From Flavobacteriaceae bacterium (GTDB taxonomy: Bacteria; Bacteroidota; Bacteroidia; Flavobacteriales; Flavobacteriaceae): DNA of 38,140 nt. The stretch lies in the NCBI GenBank assembly GCA_013003555.1, contig JABDIV010000063.1, positions 1 to 38,140 on the forward strand, read 5' to 3'. Position numbers and translations under genes: made by a program. This document shows, piece by piece, positions 17,832 through 26,078 of this stretch (its first letter is position 1; the number at the start of each line of letters is the position of its first letter). The notes under the pieces are model-generated. The model worked only from the letters and a program-made list of their open reading frames with translations, was not told where the DNA came from and did no database searches.

Positions 17832-18314
17832 ATGGAAAATACACATCAAATCGCAAATCGCTTCAGAGAGGTTATACTCGATGGCAAATGGATAGCCAAC
17901 ACCAATTATCGAAAGCAGTTATCAGATCTAAGCTGGCAACAGGCCACAGCTAAAATTGGTTCATTAAATACAATTGCTGTTTTGGCATTTCATATAAACT
18001 ACTATATCGCGGGCGTTTTAAATGTTTTTGAAGGTGGAGATCTTGAAATACGGGATAAATTTAGTTTCGACATGCCCGAGATCAATTCCAAAGCTGAATG
18101 GGATATGCTCTTAAATGATATGTGGTCGAATGCCGAAAGGTTCGCAAACCTTATTGAGCGGATGCCAAATCACAAATTAGACGATGTTTTTGTAAAGAAA
18201 GAATATGGCAATTACAGAAGAAATATCCAGGGAATAATCGAACATAGTTATTATCACCTGGGTCAAATTTCTCTTATTAAAAAGTTGATCCTTGAATCTG
18301 AAAAAGAATCATAG
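17832..18314 (+). CDS. DinB-like four-helix metalloprotein
   Basis: The 160-residue protein is all helical. It carries the three histidines expected for the metal site of the DinB/YfiT superfamily: His54 in 'LAFHINYYIAG', and His138 and His142 in 'EHSYYHLGQI'. Proteins of this superfamily act as thiol-dependent transferases or have unknown roles. They are soluble and dimeric. No partner gene is obvious nearby. A weak hairpin followed by six T lies just after the stop. The family call is firm; the reaction is unknown. Confidence 0.8.
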   Translation: MENTHQIANRFREVILDGKWIANTNYRKQLSDLSWQQATAKIGSLNTIAVLAFHINYYIAGVLNVFEGGDLEIRDKFSFDMPEINSKAEWDMLLNDMWSNAERFANLIERMPNHKLDDVFVKKEYGNYRRNIQGIIEHSYYHLGQISLIKKLILESEKES

Positions 18315-18318
18315 AGCC

Positions 18319-18349
18319 TATGGTCTAATATACCTATACCATATTTTTT
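18319..18349 (+). terminator. Weak terminator-like hairpin after the DinB-like gene
   Basis: TATGGT (18319-18324) pairs with ACCATA (18338-18343) across a 13-base loop, and TTTTTT follows at 18344-18349. The stem is short and AT-rich, so the call is tentative. The position just after the stop at 18314 supports it. Confidence 0.3.
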
Positions 18350-18535
18350 AACCGATTCTGAAGTGAAATTATCAACTAAAAATGTATCTCAATTAAAACT
18401 AAAACTTTGGTTTAACGCATATTTAATACTTCCCCCCTTAAAAATTTATAACTTTAGTATTGAATAGTACCATCATGCATTTTACAGAATGTTTGATATC
18501 GAAATTTTAAAGCATAAATCATTTACCCGTTTTCA

Positions 18536-19300
18536 ATGATTAAGAATATCCTGATTATAGGTTTCATCCTATTCCAATTTACAGGTCAAAGCCAGGGAAT
18601 TACCGGCAATATTTCCAATTCATCAACCGATCAGCGGCAGACTTCTAATTTTCGTTGGATGAATGCTTTGAATAATGATATGAGTTCATTGGAATCTTGC
18701 TATACGAGCAATCCGATTAAGGTATTTTTAGATGCAACCGTCGTTGAATCAATAAACGGAATTAAAGATCATTACAAATCAAATTCTATAAAAATTGACA
18801 GCATCTGGACGACATTCAAAATTAAAGCCAATAACATCTATAACTATGAAATAGGCGGCTTTAAATCGGGAAAAGAAATCTTTATGCACCTGATAATCAC
18901 CGATAGTTCAAAGGATGACAAACGAACTTTCGAATTCATTGCCAGATCCTCCCATGTTCAACCCCATGATGAAGAATTGAACACCCGAAGAAAAAAATGG
19001 GTTGAATTGTGCAATATGCACAATGCCGGAAATTTGGTTCGTGAATTATATCATAATCCATCAGTATATTACAGCCATAGACCACCAACTACCGATCGGG
19101 AAGCACTCATTTCTGAATATGGCTATATGAATAATCCGGGCTATAGCCTGAAATTAAGTCCGATTCATATCGAAACCGTTACAGAAAATCTGGCTTTTGA
19201 AATCGGACAATGTGAAGGATCCTATAACGGGAAATACATTTTAATTTGGAGGAAAGATCCCGTTACTGGCTGGAAAATTTTAGTTGATTCAAATATTTAA
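18536..19300 (+). CDS. Secreted protein with two NTF2-like (SnoaL/DUF4440) domains
   Basis: The 254-residue product begins with a signal peptide, 'MIKNILIIGFILFQFTGQSQ'. Two domains of about 110 residues follow. The first starts 'RWMNALNNDMSSLESCYTS' and the second 'WVELCNMHNAGNLVRELYH'. Each has the helix, then 'acid-rich conical cavity' strand pattern of NTF2-like proteins, and the second ends with 'KYILIWRKDPVTGWKILVD', as in DUF4440 members. NTF2-like domains bind small molecules or catalyse simple reactions; no catalytic residue is certain here. The nitrilase gene starts 28 bases downstream, so the genes are likely cotranscribed. A related single-domain protein is encoded at 32661. Confidence 0.75.
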   Translation: MIKNILIIGFILFQFTGQSQGITGNISNSSTDQRQTSNFRWMNALNNDMSSLESCYTSNPIKVFLDATVVESINGIKDHYKSNSIKIDSIWTTFKIKANNIYNYEIGGFKSGKEIFMHLIITDSSKDDKRTFEFIARSSHVQPHDEELNTRRKKWVELCNMHNAGNLVRELYHNPSVYYSHRPPTTDREALISEYGYMNNPGYSLKLSPIHIETVTENLAFEIGQCEGSYNGKYILIWRKDPVTGWKILVDSNI

Positions 19301-19328
19301 ATAAAATACTTCAATACACTGTTAATCA

Positions 19329-20249
19329 ATGAAGTTAAAAATTGCACTTGTTCAAGAAAGTCCGTTTTTCTTCGACAAAGAAAAGACAATAAAAAAGGTT
19401 GAAAAATTAACGGCTCATTATGCTAAAGAAGGCAGCCAGCTTATCGTTTTTCCGGAGTCGTTTATTCCGGGTTATCCAAGGGGATTTACATTTGGTGCAA
19501 CAATAGGAAGTCGGACAAAAGAAGGCCGGGAATTATTCTCTGAATATTATAAAAACAGTATCGATTGTTCCGGAGAAGATCTGCAACGCCTTGAAAAACT
19601 TTCAAAATCTCAGAATATATATCTGGTTATAGGAATAACTGAAAAGGATGAATTGAGTGGTAGCCTGTATTGTTCAATGGCTTATATATCTCCTGAATCA
19701 GGCCTGTTAGGGGTACACCGCAAAATCAAGCCTACAGGCACCGAACGCATTGTCTGGGGAGAAGCAGGCGGTGAATTTTTAGTCACCTTCAATACAAAAA
19801 TCGGTAAACTCGGTGGACTAATCTGCTGGGAAAACTATATGCCCCTGGCAAGAATGGCGATGTATAGAAAAGGGGTTGAAATCTATATGGCTCCTACAGC
19901 TGACGCTCGTGATGAATGGATCTCAACGATGAAACACATTGCATTAGAGGGACGTTGCTTTGTTTTAGGTTGTAATCAGTTTTTCACCAAATCGATGTAT
20001 CCTGAAAAATATAAAGCACTAGTCCAGGATGAACCCGAAATTATGTGCCGGGGCGGAAGCATTATTGTATCCCCTCTTGGAAAAGTTATCGCGGGTCCAT
20101 TATTCGATAAACCAGGTGTCTTGACGACCGAGATAGATCTGGATGAGGTCAGCCAAAGTAAGCTTGACTTTGATGTTATCGGACATTATGCACGACATGA
20201 CATTTTTAAATTAGACATATTGGATCAACCCGAGATAACGGATGAATAA
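19329..20249 (+). CDS. Nitrilase-type carbon-nitrogen hydrolase
   Basis: The 306-residue protein carries the full Glu-Lys-Cys triad: Glu43 in 'FPESFIPGYPRG', Lys132 in 'HRKIKPTGTER', and Cys166 in 'LICWENYMPLARMAMY'. The 'GTERIVWGEA' and 'CWENYMPLAR' stretches are those of true nitrilases rather than amidases, so hydrolysis of nitriles to acids and ammonia is likely, in the cytoplasm. The length is normal, without a signal peptide. It sits between the NTF2-like gene (28 bases) and a lipoprotein dioxygenase gene (9 bases), which suggests one transcript. Substrate preference (aliphatic or aromatic) cannot be settled from sequence. Confidence 0.92.
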   Translation: MKLKIALVQESPFFFDKEKTIKKVEKLTAHYAKEGSQLIVFPESFIPGYPRGFTFGATIGSRTKEGRELFSEYYKNSIDCSGEDLQRLEKLSKSQNIYLVIGITEKDELSGSLYCSMAYISPESGLLGVHRKIKPTGTERIVWGEAGGEFLVTFNTKIGKLGGLICWENYMPLARMAMYRKGVEIYMAPTADARDEWISTMKHIALEGRCFVLGCNQFFTKSMYPEKYKALVQDEPEIMCRGGSIIVSPLGKVIAGPLFDKPGVLTTEIDLDEVSQSKLDFDVIGHYARHDIFKLDILDQPEITDE

Positions 20250-20258
20250 GAATGATTT

Positions 20259-20882
20259 ATGAAAAATTCAATAATTACTTTAGTTCTAACCTTAACATTT
20301 TTTTGTTGTCAATCCCAAAAGAAAAATAGTAATGCACCTGTTGGAGGACCATGCGAAGGATGCGAGGCTGTTTTTGAATATGGAAAAAGAGCTCTGAAGG
20401 CTATAGATACCTTGCCGGGCTTCCATCAGAATGAACCGAAGCTCAAGATCACAGGGACCGTCTTTAAAAAAGACGGACGTGAACCGGCTGAAAATGTCAT
20501 TCTATATATCTATCATACCAATCGAAAGGGTATTTATGAAACCCGAGGAGATGAAACCGGGTGGGGACGACGACATGGCTATATTCGCGGCTGGATAAAG
20601 ACCGGCAAGGACGGGCGTTATACATTTTACACCTTCCGGCCTGCCTCCTATCCCGACAGAAGCGAGCCCGAACACATTCATATCTACATCAAAGAACCCG
20701 GTAAAAATGAGTACTACATCGATGATATTTTATTTGATGATGACCCCTTATTAACAGCTTCAGAACGAAGTAAACGACCAAATCGTGGGGGATCGGGAAT
20801 TATTAGACCTCAGCCTGGAGGCGGTTTATTCGTCATTGACCGCGATATTACACTTGGCCTGAACATTCCCCATTATGACTGA
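20259..20882 (+). CDS. Lipoprotein with intradiol ring-cleavage dioxygenase fold
   Basis: A lipoprotein signal with Cys16/Cys17 precedes a 190-residue domain with the catechol/protocatechuate dioxygenase pattern. 'ITGTVFKKDGREPAENVILY' is the beta-sandwich entry, and 'GRYTFYTFRPASYPDRSEP' leads into H-I-H-I-Y-I. The four iron ligands are visible as Tyr93, Tyr131, His139 and His141. Typical enzymes cleave catechols between the hydroxyls and are cytoplasmic; this one would be anchored outside the cytoplasm. An N-terminal C-E-G-C-E motif is an extra. It starts 9 bases after the nitrilase gene. Whether it cleaves an aromatic compound or is a structural relative is undecided. Confidence 0.8.
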   Translation: MKNSIITLVLTLTFFCCQSQKKNSNAPVGGPCEGCEAVFEYGKRALKAIDTLPGFHQNEPKLKITGTVFKKDGREPAENVILYIYHTNRKGIYETRGDETGWGRRHGYIRGWIKTGKDGRYTFYTFRPASYPDRSEPEHIHIYIKEPGKNEYYIDDILFDDDPLLTASERSKRPNRGGSGIIRPQPGGGLFVIDRDITLGLNIPHYD

Positions 20883-20926
20883 TGAGTTTAAGATTTCACC
20901 TTTAAGAATTCTATAGTATTACTTTG

Positions 20927-21367
20927 ATGAAAATGAAATGTTTTTCTTCCGTTTATTATACTTCAATCTTTGTCGTCCTTTTGTCCTGCGGCGAAGATGA
21001 TGTTGATTGCTCTGCAGTTTTACCGCCACCCAATTGGTTTGAAATCGGTTTTTTTGATACACAGGGAAATGCGCTTATTGGCAGTGTATATCAACAAGAA
21101 GAATTTCGCTTGTATAATGACAACACAGAATTGCTTCTCAGGCCTGTGCCATTTGGCGATCCGGAAAGACTGCAGGTTATATTCAGCAATATTCAGTCAA
21201 ATATTGAATATTATATTGAACTCACCGCAACCGACACTGACACACTACATTTTAACTATGAAACGATTAATGGCCCCTGTTTCAGCTTTTCAAATCTTAC
21301 AGAAGTGATTTTTAACGGACGAACAATAGAATTTGAAGACGATTCAAGGATCGATCTGATAAAATGA
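20927..21367 (+). CDS. Hypothetical lipoprotein
   Basis: I chose the ATG at 20927 over a TTG one codon earlier. The product has about 146 residues. A signal peptide ends in V-L-L-S-C at about residue 21, so it is a lipoprotein. The mature part is acidic and strand-rich, with 'LPPPNWFEIGFFDTQGN' near the start and 'IEYYIELTATDTDTLHFNYE' further on, and it contains a few cysteines (in V-D-C and G-P-C) that could form a disulfide. I do not recognise a family. It begins 44 bases after the dioxygenase gene and may be the last gene of that transcript. Confidence 0.65.
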   Translation: MKMKCFSSVYYTSIFVVLLSCGEDDVDCSAVLPPPNWFEIGFFDTQGNALIGSVYQQEEFRLYNDNTELLLRPVPFGDPERLQVIFSNIQSNIEYYIELTATDTDTLHFNYETINGPCFSFSNLTEVIFNGRTIEFEDDSRIDLIK

Positions 21368-21512
21368 GAATTGTATTTATAAATTCATTCTAAATGGGAC
21401 GGTTTCAAAAAGCACCATGAATATTGATAAAAATTCAGTAGTTTTAATAGGTTAATCCAGTCATCAACTTGTAAACCAGCTTTTTTAACCGGGCTATTAA
21501 AATCGTAACAAC

Positions 21513-21797
21513 ATGAAACTCCCAATTTTCAAAAGACAAATGAAGCCGCCACAAACAAAAACCATGACATGCAAACAGCTCGGAGGTGCATGTGATCTGG
21601 AATTTCATGCAGAAACCTACGATGATATAGCAGAATTAAGTAAGAAGCATGGTTTTGAGATGTTTCAAAAGGGTGATGAACCACATCTTGCTGCTATGGC
21701 GAAAATGCAGGAGATCATGCGTAATCCCGATGATATGAAGCAGTGGTTTGAAGCGAAAAGACGCGAGTTTAATGCGTTACCCTATGATTCAATATAA
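21513..21797 (+). CDS. DUF1059 domain protein
   Basis: The 94-residue product contains the complete DUF1059 pattern from residue 18: 'MTCKQLGGACDLEFHAET', followed by 'YDDIAELSKKHGFEMFQKGD' and a short tail 'MRNPDDMKQWFEAKRREF'. Two cysteines, in T-C-K and A-C-D, are conserved in the family. The function is unknown; the domain is found in small cytoplasmic proteins. A 17-residue basic N-terminal extension precedes the domain; an internal Met at residue 18 could also be the start. Its stop overlaps the next ATG by one base. Confidence 0.85.
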   Translation: MKLPIFKRQMKPPQTKTMTCKQLGGACDLEFHAETYDDIAELSKKHGFEMFQKGDEPHLAAMAKMQEIMRNPDDMKQWFEAKRREFNALPYDSI

Positions 21798-21985
21798 TGA
21801 GGATTTTAGAGTTCATTATCCTCACAAAATTTCCTTACTCATGTAACTCTGAGAGCGAAATCAACAATCGATTTGGCCTTGAACCCAAACTATCCGGTAA
21901 ATGGAATACCGAGGCTTTCGATGAGGAATTGCATGAGTGGCGTGAGTTAAGCGACAACGGTTGGAAGTGCTTTGACGTTTTTTGA
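21797..21985 (+). CDS. Small hypothetical protein, 62 residues
   Basis: The ATG shares its A with the stop of the DUF1059 gene, and the stop lies three bases before the GIY-YIG gene, so the packing is that of an operon. The N-terminus is 'MRILEFIILTKFPYSCNSES', and the C-terminal half, 'FGLEPKLSGKWNTEAFDEEL', is acidic with three tryptophans. I do not recognise the family. Coding status rests mainly on the tight spacing and on the amino-acid composition. Confidence 0.5.
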   Translation: MRILEFIILTKFPYSCNSESEINNRFGLEPKLSGKWNTEAFDEELHEWRELSDNGWKCFDVF

Positions 21986-21988
21986 ATC

Positions 21989-22339
21989 ATGAGCAAGCAC
22001 CAATATAGAATTTATGTAGTCGAACTATCCAAACGGGTGTACACAGAAAACCATCGGTTCAGGGCCGCCAATCCACAGTTTAACGGCGTGCTGGAATGCT
22101 TGTATGTAGGCATGACCAGCAAAACACCGAAAGAACGCTTTTTACAACATAAAACAGGGTATCGCAATAAAAAAGGCCATAAACTGTCATCAAACATCGT
22201 TGAAAAATATGGCAGCTACCTGAGACCGAGTCTGTACAACCATATCCCGCCATTAACCACCAGAGCCCAAGCTCTGAAAATGGAAGAAAAAGTTGCTCTT
22301 GAACTTCGTCGACAACGCTACGCTGTATGGTATAATTGA
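21989..22339 (+). CDS. GIY-YIG-like nuclease domain protein
   Basis: The 116-residue protein has the divergent GIY-YIG layout: a first strand Y-R-I-Y-V-V-E-L (6-13), then 'CLYVGMTSKTPKERFLQHKT' with the Y-V-G core, the conserved Arg of K-E-R-F and a His three residues later, and a helix 'KMEEKVALELRRQRYAVWYN' that supplies the metal-binding Glu. These are the catalytic residues of the family. An unusual feature is the 25-residue insertion between the first two strands. Such single-domain nucleases act in DNA repair, restriction or mobile elements; none of those contexts is visible. It starts 3 bases after the small hypothetical gene. Confidence 0.75.
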   Translation: MSKHQYRIYVVELSKRVYTENHRFRAANPQFNGVLECLYVGMTSKTPKERFLQHKTGYRNKKGHKLSSNIVEKYGSYLRPSLYNHIPPLTTRAQALKMEEKVALELRRQRYAVWYN

Positions 22340-22394
22340 TTATTGGACTTAGCTTTTGTAAATTCGGGTTCGACTAAAGATTTTTAAACGAGAA

Positions 22395-23171
22395 ATGAAT
22401 AGATTAAGGTCCGTTTATGTTCTGCTTATTTGTGTTCAGTTTTTAATGATCACATCCTGCCGGCAGCAGACTAAATCCAGTGTTACAATTACGGTTGCAA
22501 CAGCGTCTAATATGCAGTTTGCCATGAAGGAAATTGCAGAAGCATTTACATCTCAATCAGGAATTGAATGCGAATTGATTGTTGGCTCGTCCGGGAAGCT
22601 AACAGCACAAATAACAGAAGGTGCACCCTATGATGTGTTTGTTTCAGCCGATATAAAATACCCCAATGAGTTGTATAAAATCGGTAGAATTATCGGTCAA
22701 CCAAAAATTTATGCAAGGGGGAAATTGGTGTTGTGGACAATGGCAGAAGGTCTTTCCCCGGAATTGAATAGTCTCACCTCCGTGAATATTAAACATATTG
22801 CCATTGCTAATCCAAAAAATGCGCCCTATGGGAAAGCGGCTATTGAAGTGCTCCAGAGGAACGGACTTCTCGATTCAGTAAAACATAAGCTGGTTTATGG
22901 TGAAAGTATTTCTCAAACCAATCAATTCATCATTTCGAGATCGGCTGAGCTGGGATTTACAGCAATGGCCGTTGTTCAATCAACAGAAATGAAAAATAAG
23001 GGCAAATGGATGAATATTTCAACCGACCACTATTCACCCATCGACCAAGGCGTTGTGGTGATAAAGCGAGACGAAAACCATCTTGCACAGTCTTCGGCAT
23101 TTGTCGATTTTCTTTTTTCGGATAAGGCCGTGAAAATCCTTGAAAATTTTGGATATTCGACCAGTGAATAA
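22395..23171 (+). CDS. modA: Molybdate ABC transporter substrate-binding protein
   Basis: The 258-residue product is a lipoprotein-type periplasmic binding protein (signal ending in S-C at residue 22). 'VTVATASNMQFAMKEIAEAF', read with its first residues as I-T-V-A-T-A-S, and 'VGSSGKLTAQITEGAPYDVF' contain the residues that grip molybdate, and 'SADIKYPNELYKIGRI' follows as in ModA. 'NPKNAPYGKAAIEVL' is also family-typical. It captures molybdate or tungstate outside the inner membrane for ModBC. The following genes are the permease, ATPase and a TOBE protein. The start at 22395 gives a normal signal peptide. Confidence 0.92.
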   Translation: MNRLRSVYVLLICVQFLMITSCRQQTKSSVTITVATASNMQFAMKEIAEAFTSQSGIECELIVGSSGKLTAQITEGAPYDVFVSADIKYPNELYKIGRIIGQPKIYARGKLVLWTMAEGLSPELNSLTSVNIKHIAIANPKNAPYGKAAIEVLQRNGLLDSVKHKLVYGESISQTNQFIISRSAELGFTAMAVVQSTEMKNKGKWMNISTDHYSPIDQGVVVIKRDENHLAQSSAFVDFLFSDKAVKILENFGYSTSE

Positions 23172-23568
23172 AATTAATGGACATATTGAGAATATCGAGG
23201 TTTGCGACGGATTATCAATAGCCTCAGTAAGAGCGGACGCTAATTTACTGTTAAAAGCCATTGTTATCGAAACTCCCGAAACCGTGCCTTATTTGAAGAT
23301 TGGTCATAAAATCACACTCGTCTTTAAAGAAACTGAGGTTATTATCGCTACTGGAGATGTCCTTTCAATCAGTCTCCAAAACAAAATTCCGGCGTCTATT
23401 CAAAACCTGACAATTGGTAAATTATTATGTCGGTTAGAGCTGAACACCTCAGTTGGTAAAGTTGTTTCGATCATCAGTTCAAATGCGGTAAAACAATTGG
23501 GCCTAACAAAGGGTACGTCGGTTACCGCAATGATCAAGTTAAATGAAGTCATGCTTTCAGAGATATGA
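23164..23568 (+). CDS. Stand-alone di-TOBE (Mop-like) molybdate-binding protein
   Basis: The preferred start is the GTG at 23164, which gives V-N-K-I-N-G-H-I-E-N-I-E-V, the usual opening of a TOBE domain; a TTG at 23140 would add eight residues. The start overlaps the end of modA by eight bases. Two TOBE repeats of about 65 residues are visible. The first runs to about residue 66, 'VIIATGDVLSISLQNKIPAS'. The second contains 'VGKVVSIISSNAVKQLGL' and 'GTSVTAMIKLNEVM'. Such proteins bind molybdate in the cytoplasm and buffer or sense it. They usually occur in ModE or as a Mop protein. It lies between modA and modB, and its stop overlaps the modB start by four bases. Confidence 0.85.
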   Translation: MNKINGHIENIEVCDGLSIASVRADANLLLKAIVIETPETVPYLKIGHKITLVFKETEVIIATGDVLSISLQNKIPASIQNLTIGKLLCRLELNTSVGKVVSIISSNAVKQLGLTKGTSVTAMIKLNEVMLSEI

Positions 23569-24236
23569 ATTGGGATCCATTAATACTAACCTTCAAACTC
23601 GCCTTAGTAACTACTCTGTTGTTGTTGGTTCTGTCTATACCCCTGTCTTATTGGTTGGCAAATACGCGATCCCGCACAAAACCAATTATTGAGACCTTGA
23701 TCAGTATGCCGCTCGTATTACCGCCAACGGTTTTGGGATTTTATTTTTTACTGGCCTTTAGTCCGGGTAATGCCTTCGGCGAATGGATAAATGACTGGCT
23801 CGGACTTAAGCTGGTGTTTTCTTTTCCCGGATTAGTCGTGGCCTCGATCTTATACAGCTTACCATTTATGGTTCATCCCATTCAATCGGGTCTTTCAGGC
23901 TTGCCTTCTTCCCTCTCGGAAGCGGCCTTCGTTATGGGAAAATCAAAATGGACAACATTATTCAAGGTTCAACTCCCGCAAATAAAGGCATCATTGCTTA
24001 CCGGTATCGTGCTTTCATTCGCCCATACCGTGGGAGAATTTGGTGTGGTTTTAATGATCGGTGGAAATATTCCCGGAGAGACGCGTGTGGCCTCCATTGC
24101 GATATACGACGAGGTCGAAGCTCTAAATTATGATGCGGCGAATTTTTACTCCTTAATTTTAATTGCGATCACATTCGTTATCCTTCTTCTCGTATATCTG
24201 GTTAATGGCAAATACATAAGACGATTTTGGCGATGA
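23565..24236 (+). CDS. modB: Molybdate ABC transporter permease
   Basis: The 223-residue permease has five to six membrane helices and the ABC coupling motif, 'EAAFVMGKSKWTTLFKVQLP', on the cytoplasmic loop that contacts the ATPase. 'LISMPLVLPPTVLGFYFLL' and 'HTVGEFGVVLMIGGNIPGET' are typical of ModB. The start overlaps the di-TOBE stop by four bases and the stop overlaps modC by four, so translation is coupled. It carries molybdate across the inner membrane. Confidence 0.95.
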   Translation: MNWDPLILTFKLALVTTLLLLVLSIPLSYWLANTRSRTKPIIETLISMPLVLPPTVLGFYFLLAFSPGNAFGEWINDWLGLKLVFSFPGLVVASILYSLPFMVHPIQSGLSGLPSSLSEAAFVMGKSKWTTLFKVQLPQIKASLLTGIVLSFAHTVGEFGVVLMIGGNIPGETRVASIAIYDEVEALNYDAANFYSLILIAITFVILLLVYLVNGKYIRRFWR

Positions 24237-25129
24237 TAAAGATAGATATCCATAAAGCTTTACAAGCCGCGGAAGGTGAGATGAATCTTGAGATCGACCT
24301 GCAGATAGAACAAGGCCAATTGATAACCATGTACGGGGAATCAGGTGCCGGTAAAACCTCGACTCTAAGAATTCTCTCGGGCTTGATGAAACCCGATTCC
24401 GGACGAATACTCGTAAATGAAACAGCCTGGTTTGATTCAAAAACTGGCATATCACTAAAACCTCAAAAACGCAAAATAGGGTTCGTTTTCCAGGATTATG
24501 CCTTGTTTCCCAATATGACAGTAAAAGAGAATCTTGAATTTGCCTTACAGAAAGGGCAGGGAAAAAATAAAATTTCAGAATTGATTGAAATTACCGAGTT
24601 GGGTGGCTTGAAGGACAGGAAACCCGATAGTCTTTCAGGTGGTCAAAAACAACGAGTTGCATTGGCAAGGGCATTGGTCCAACAACCCGAACTGCTGTTG
24701 TTGGATGAACCACTTGCGGCACTAGATCCGAAAATCAGGCGCAAATTACAGGACTATATTTTAAAAGTGCATCGGGAGTTTAAGCTGACGACCATTTTGG
24801 TTAGCCATGATATTGGAGAGATCATAAAGCTATCTGATATGGTTTGCATTCTTGAAAAAGGTAAAATAACACGACTGGGTGCTCCCGAAGATGTCTTTAT
24901 AAATAAGCAAATAAGCGGGAAATTCAAATTTACCGGTGATGTCCTTAAAATTCAAAAGGAAGATGTCATATACATTGTTACGGTTGGGATTCAATCGAAT
25001 GTTGTGAAGGTAGTCGCGCAGGAAGATGAAATCCATAACTTGTCAGTTGGTGATAAGGTAGTCGTAGCATCAAAAGCCTTTAATCCCATTCTATACAAAA
25101 TAGATTCTACCAAAAAAGGCCCTGAATGA
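24233..25129 (+). CDS. modC: Molybdate ABC transporter ATP-binding protein
   Basis: The ATG at 24233 overlaps the modB stop as ATGA; a TTG six bases earlier is unneeded. The protein of 298 residues has the Walker A G-E-S-G-A-G-K-T, Q-loop 'FVFQDYALFPNMTVKEN', signature L-S-G-G-Q-K-Q-R-V-A-L, Walker B L-L-L-L-D-E-P-L-A-A-L, and switch His in V-S-H-D-I. It is shorter than the usual ModC of about 350 residues. The C-terminal part after 'EDVFINKQISGKFKFTGDVL' holds only a single TOBE-like segment. It powers molybdate uptake. It is the last gene of the operon; a 261-base gap without a clear gene follows. Confidence 0.94.
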   Translation: MIKIDIHKALQAAEGEMNLEIDLQIEQGQLITMYGESGAGKTSTLRILSGLMKPDSGRILVNETAWFDSKTGISLKPQKRKIGFVFQDYALFPNMTVKENLEFALQKGQGKNKISELIEITELGGLKDRKPDSLSGGQKQRVALARALVQQPELLLLDEPLAALDPKIRRKLQDYILKVHREFKLTTILVSHDIGEIIKLSDMVCILEKGKITRLGAPEDVFINKQISGKFKFTGDVLKIQKEDVIYIVTVGIQSNVVKVVAQEDEIHNLSVGDKVVVASKAFNPILYKIDSTKKGPE

Positions 25130-25390
25130 TCACGACGGTTTTACTCGATTAGTGCTATCTGTTTTTTATCGAGGCAAAATGTACTGCTATAACATTGTTT
25201 TAAAGTCGCTGAAACCAATTTGAAGAAGCCGAAGACAATAATTTTAGATTTAGAGAGAAAGATTATATTGTTTTTTCCAGTAAACCCTTGTGAAATAACC
25301 TTGAACAGATTGTACTTTCTGATGAAAAACTCAAATACCCCTACTTTTTAGTTTAACTTAGGTGAACTTTGAATTGATGATTTTCGATGC

Positions 25391-25954
25391 ATGTCAGTAT
25401 TTACATCAAAACGGGAAAAACGATTATGGGTTAGTGTTTTGCTCATCTTAACAGCTATTTACTCGACTCTCGGTTTAGCGGGAGAATTAGCTGCTTTTCT
25501 ACGTTCAAGAGCTCAACTTGATAAAGTATACATCGCCTGTTTTAGCATTGTTGTAATTGTTTTAATCGGATTGGCCATAATAAATAAAACCCGGGCGCTT
25601 CTAATCTTTACCGGGCTAGGCCTTTTGGCAGTATATACCATGGTTATTGTAAGAATGGGATTAAGCCCAGAAGAACGCACCCATTTATTTGAATACGCCT
25701 TAGTCGGAATTCTGATTTATTTAGCATTAAAAGAACGGAAAAAAACTAAATCTTTGAATAAATCACCATTCTGGATGGCAATCGTGATAACACTCCTTCT
25801 AGGCTGGTTAGACGAAGGTATTCAGGCAATGATCCCCAACAGGGTCTATGACATCAGAGATGTTGGCTTTAATGCTATTGCCGGAATATCAGGTATCTTT
25901 TCAATGGCAATATTAAATGGGTTAAAACGAAAACTTAAATCGAGTAAAGTTTAA
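25391..25954 (+). CDS. VanZ-like membrane protein
   Basis: The 187-residue protein has about five membrane segments, including 'LWVSVLLILTAIYSTLGLAG'. The VanZ-like core is at the C-terminus, 'ERTHLFEYALVGILIY', in which the E-x-x-H-F-x-E-Y pattern is nearly kept, followed by 'GWLDEGIQAMIPNRVYDIRD' and 'VGFNAIAGISG'. The family is named after a teicoplanin-resistance protein and its function in Bacteroidota is unknown. The gene is isolated on both sides; a weak hairpin with a T-run follows it. Confidence 0.82.
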   Translation: MSVFTSKREKRLWVSVLLILTAIYSTLGLAGELAAFLRSRAQLDKVYIACFSIVVIVLIGLAIINKTRALLIFTGLGLLAVYTMVIVRMGLSPEERTHLFEYALVGILIYLALKERKKTKSLNKSPFWMAIVITLLLGWLDEGIQAMIPNRVYDIRDVGFNAIAGISGIFSMAILNGLKRKLKSSKV

Positions 25955-25967
25955 TTAAAAGGATAGG

Positions 25968-25997
25968 CTTTATTACAGTCAACCTATAAAGTTTTTT
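25968..25997 (+). terminator. Weak terminator-like hairpin after the VanZ-like gene
   Basis: CTTTAT (25968-25973) pairs with ATAAAG (25986-25991) over a 12-base loop and is followed by TTTTTT. The AT-rich stem makes this a tentative call, but its place just after the stop fits. Confidence 0.3.
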
Positions 25998-26078
25998 AAT
26001 ACCTTCGTAGTGAATCCCACCTTAAACAAGCCTGCTATTTTCTTTCAAAATTGATCAACTTATTAAATTACTTTTTCG

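Noticed and set aside
22360..22385. GGGTTCGACT stretch resembling a tRNA T-arm before modA
   Set aside because: The flanking bases do not pair as a T-stem and no other tRNA arms fit, so it is not a tRNA or att fragment I can support.
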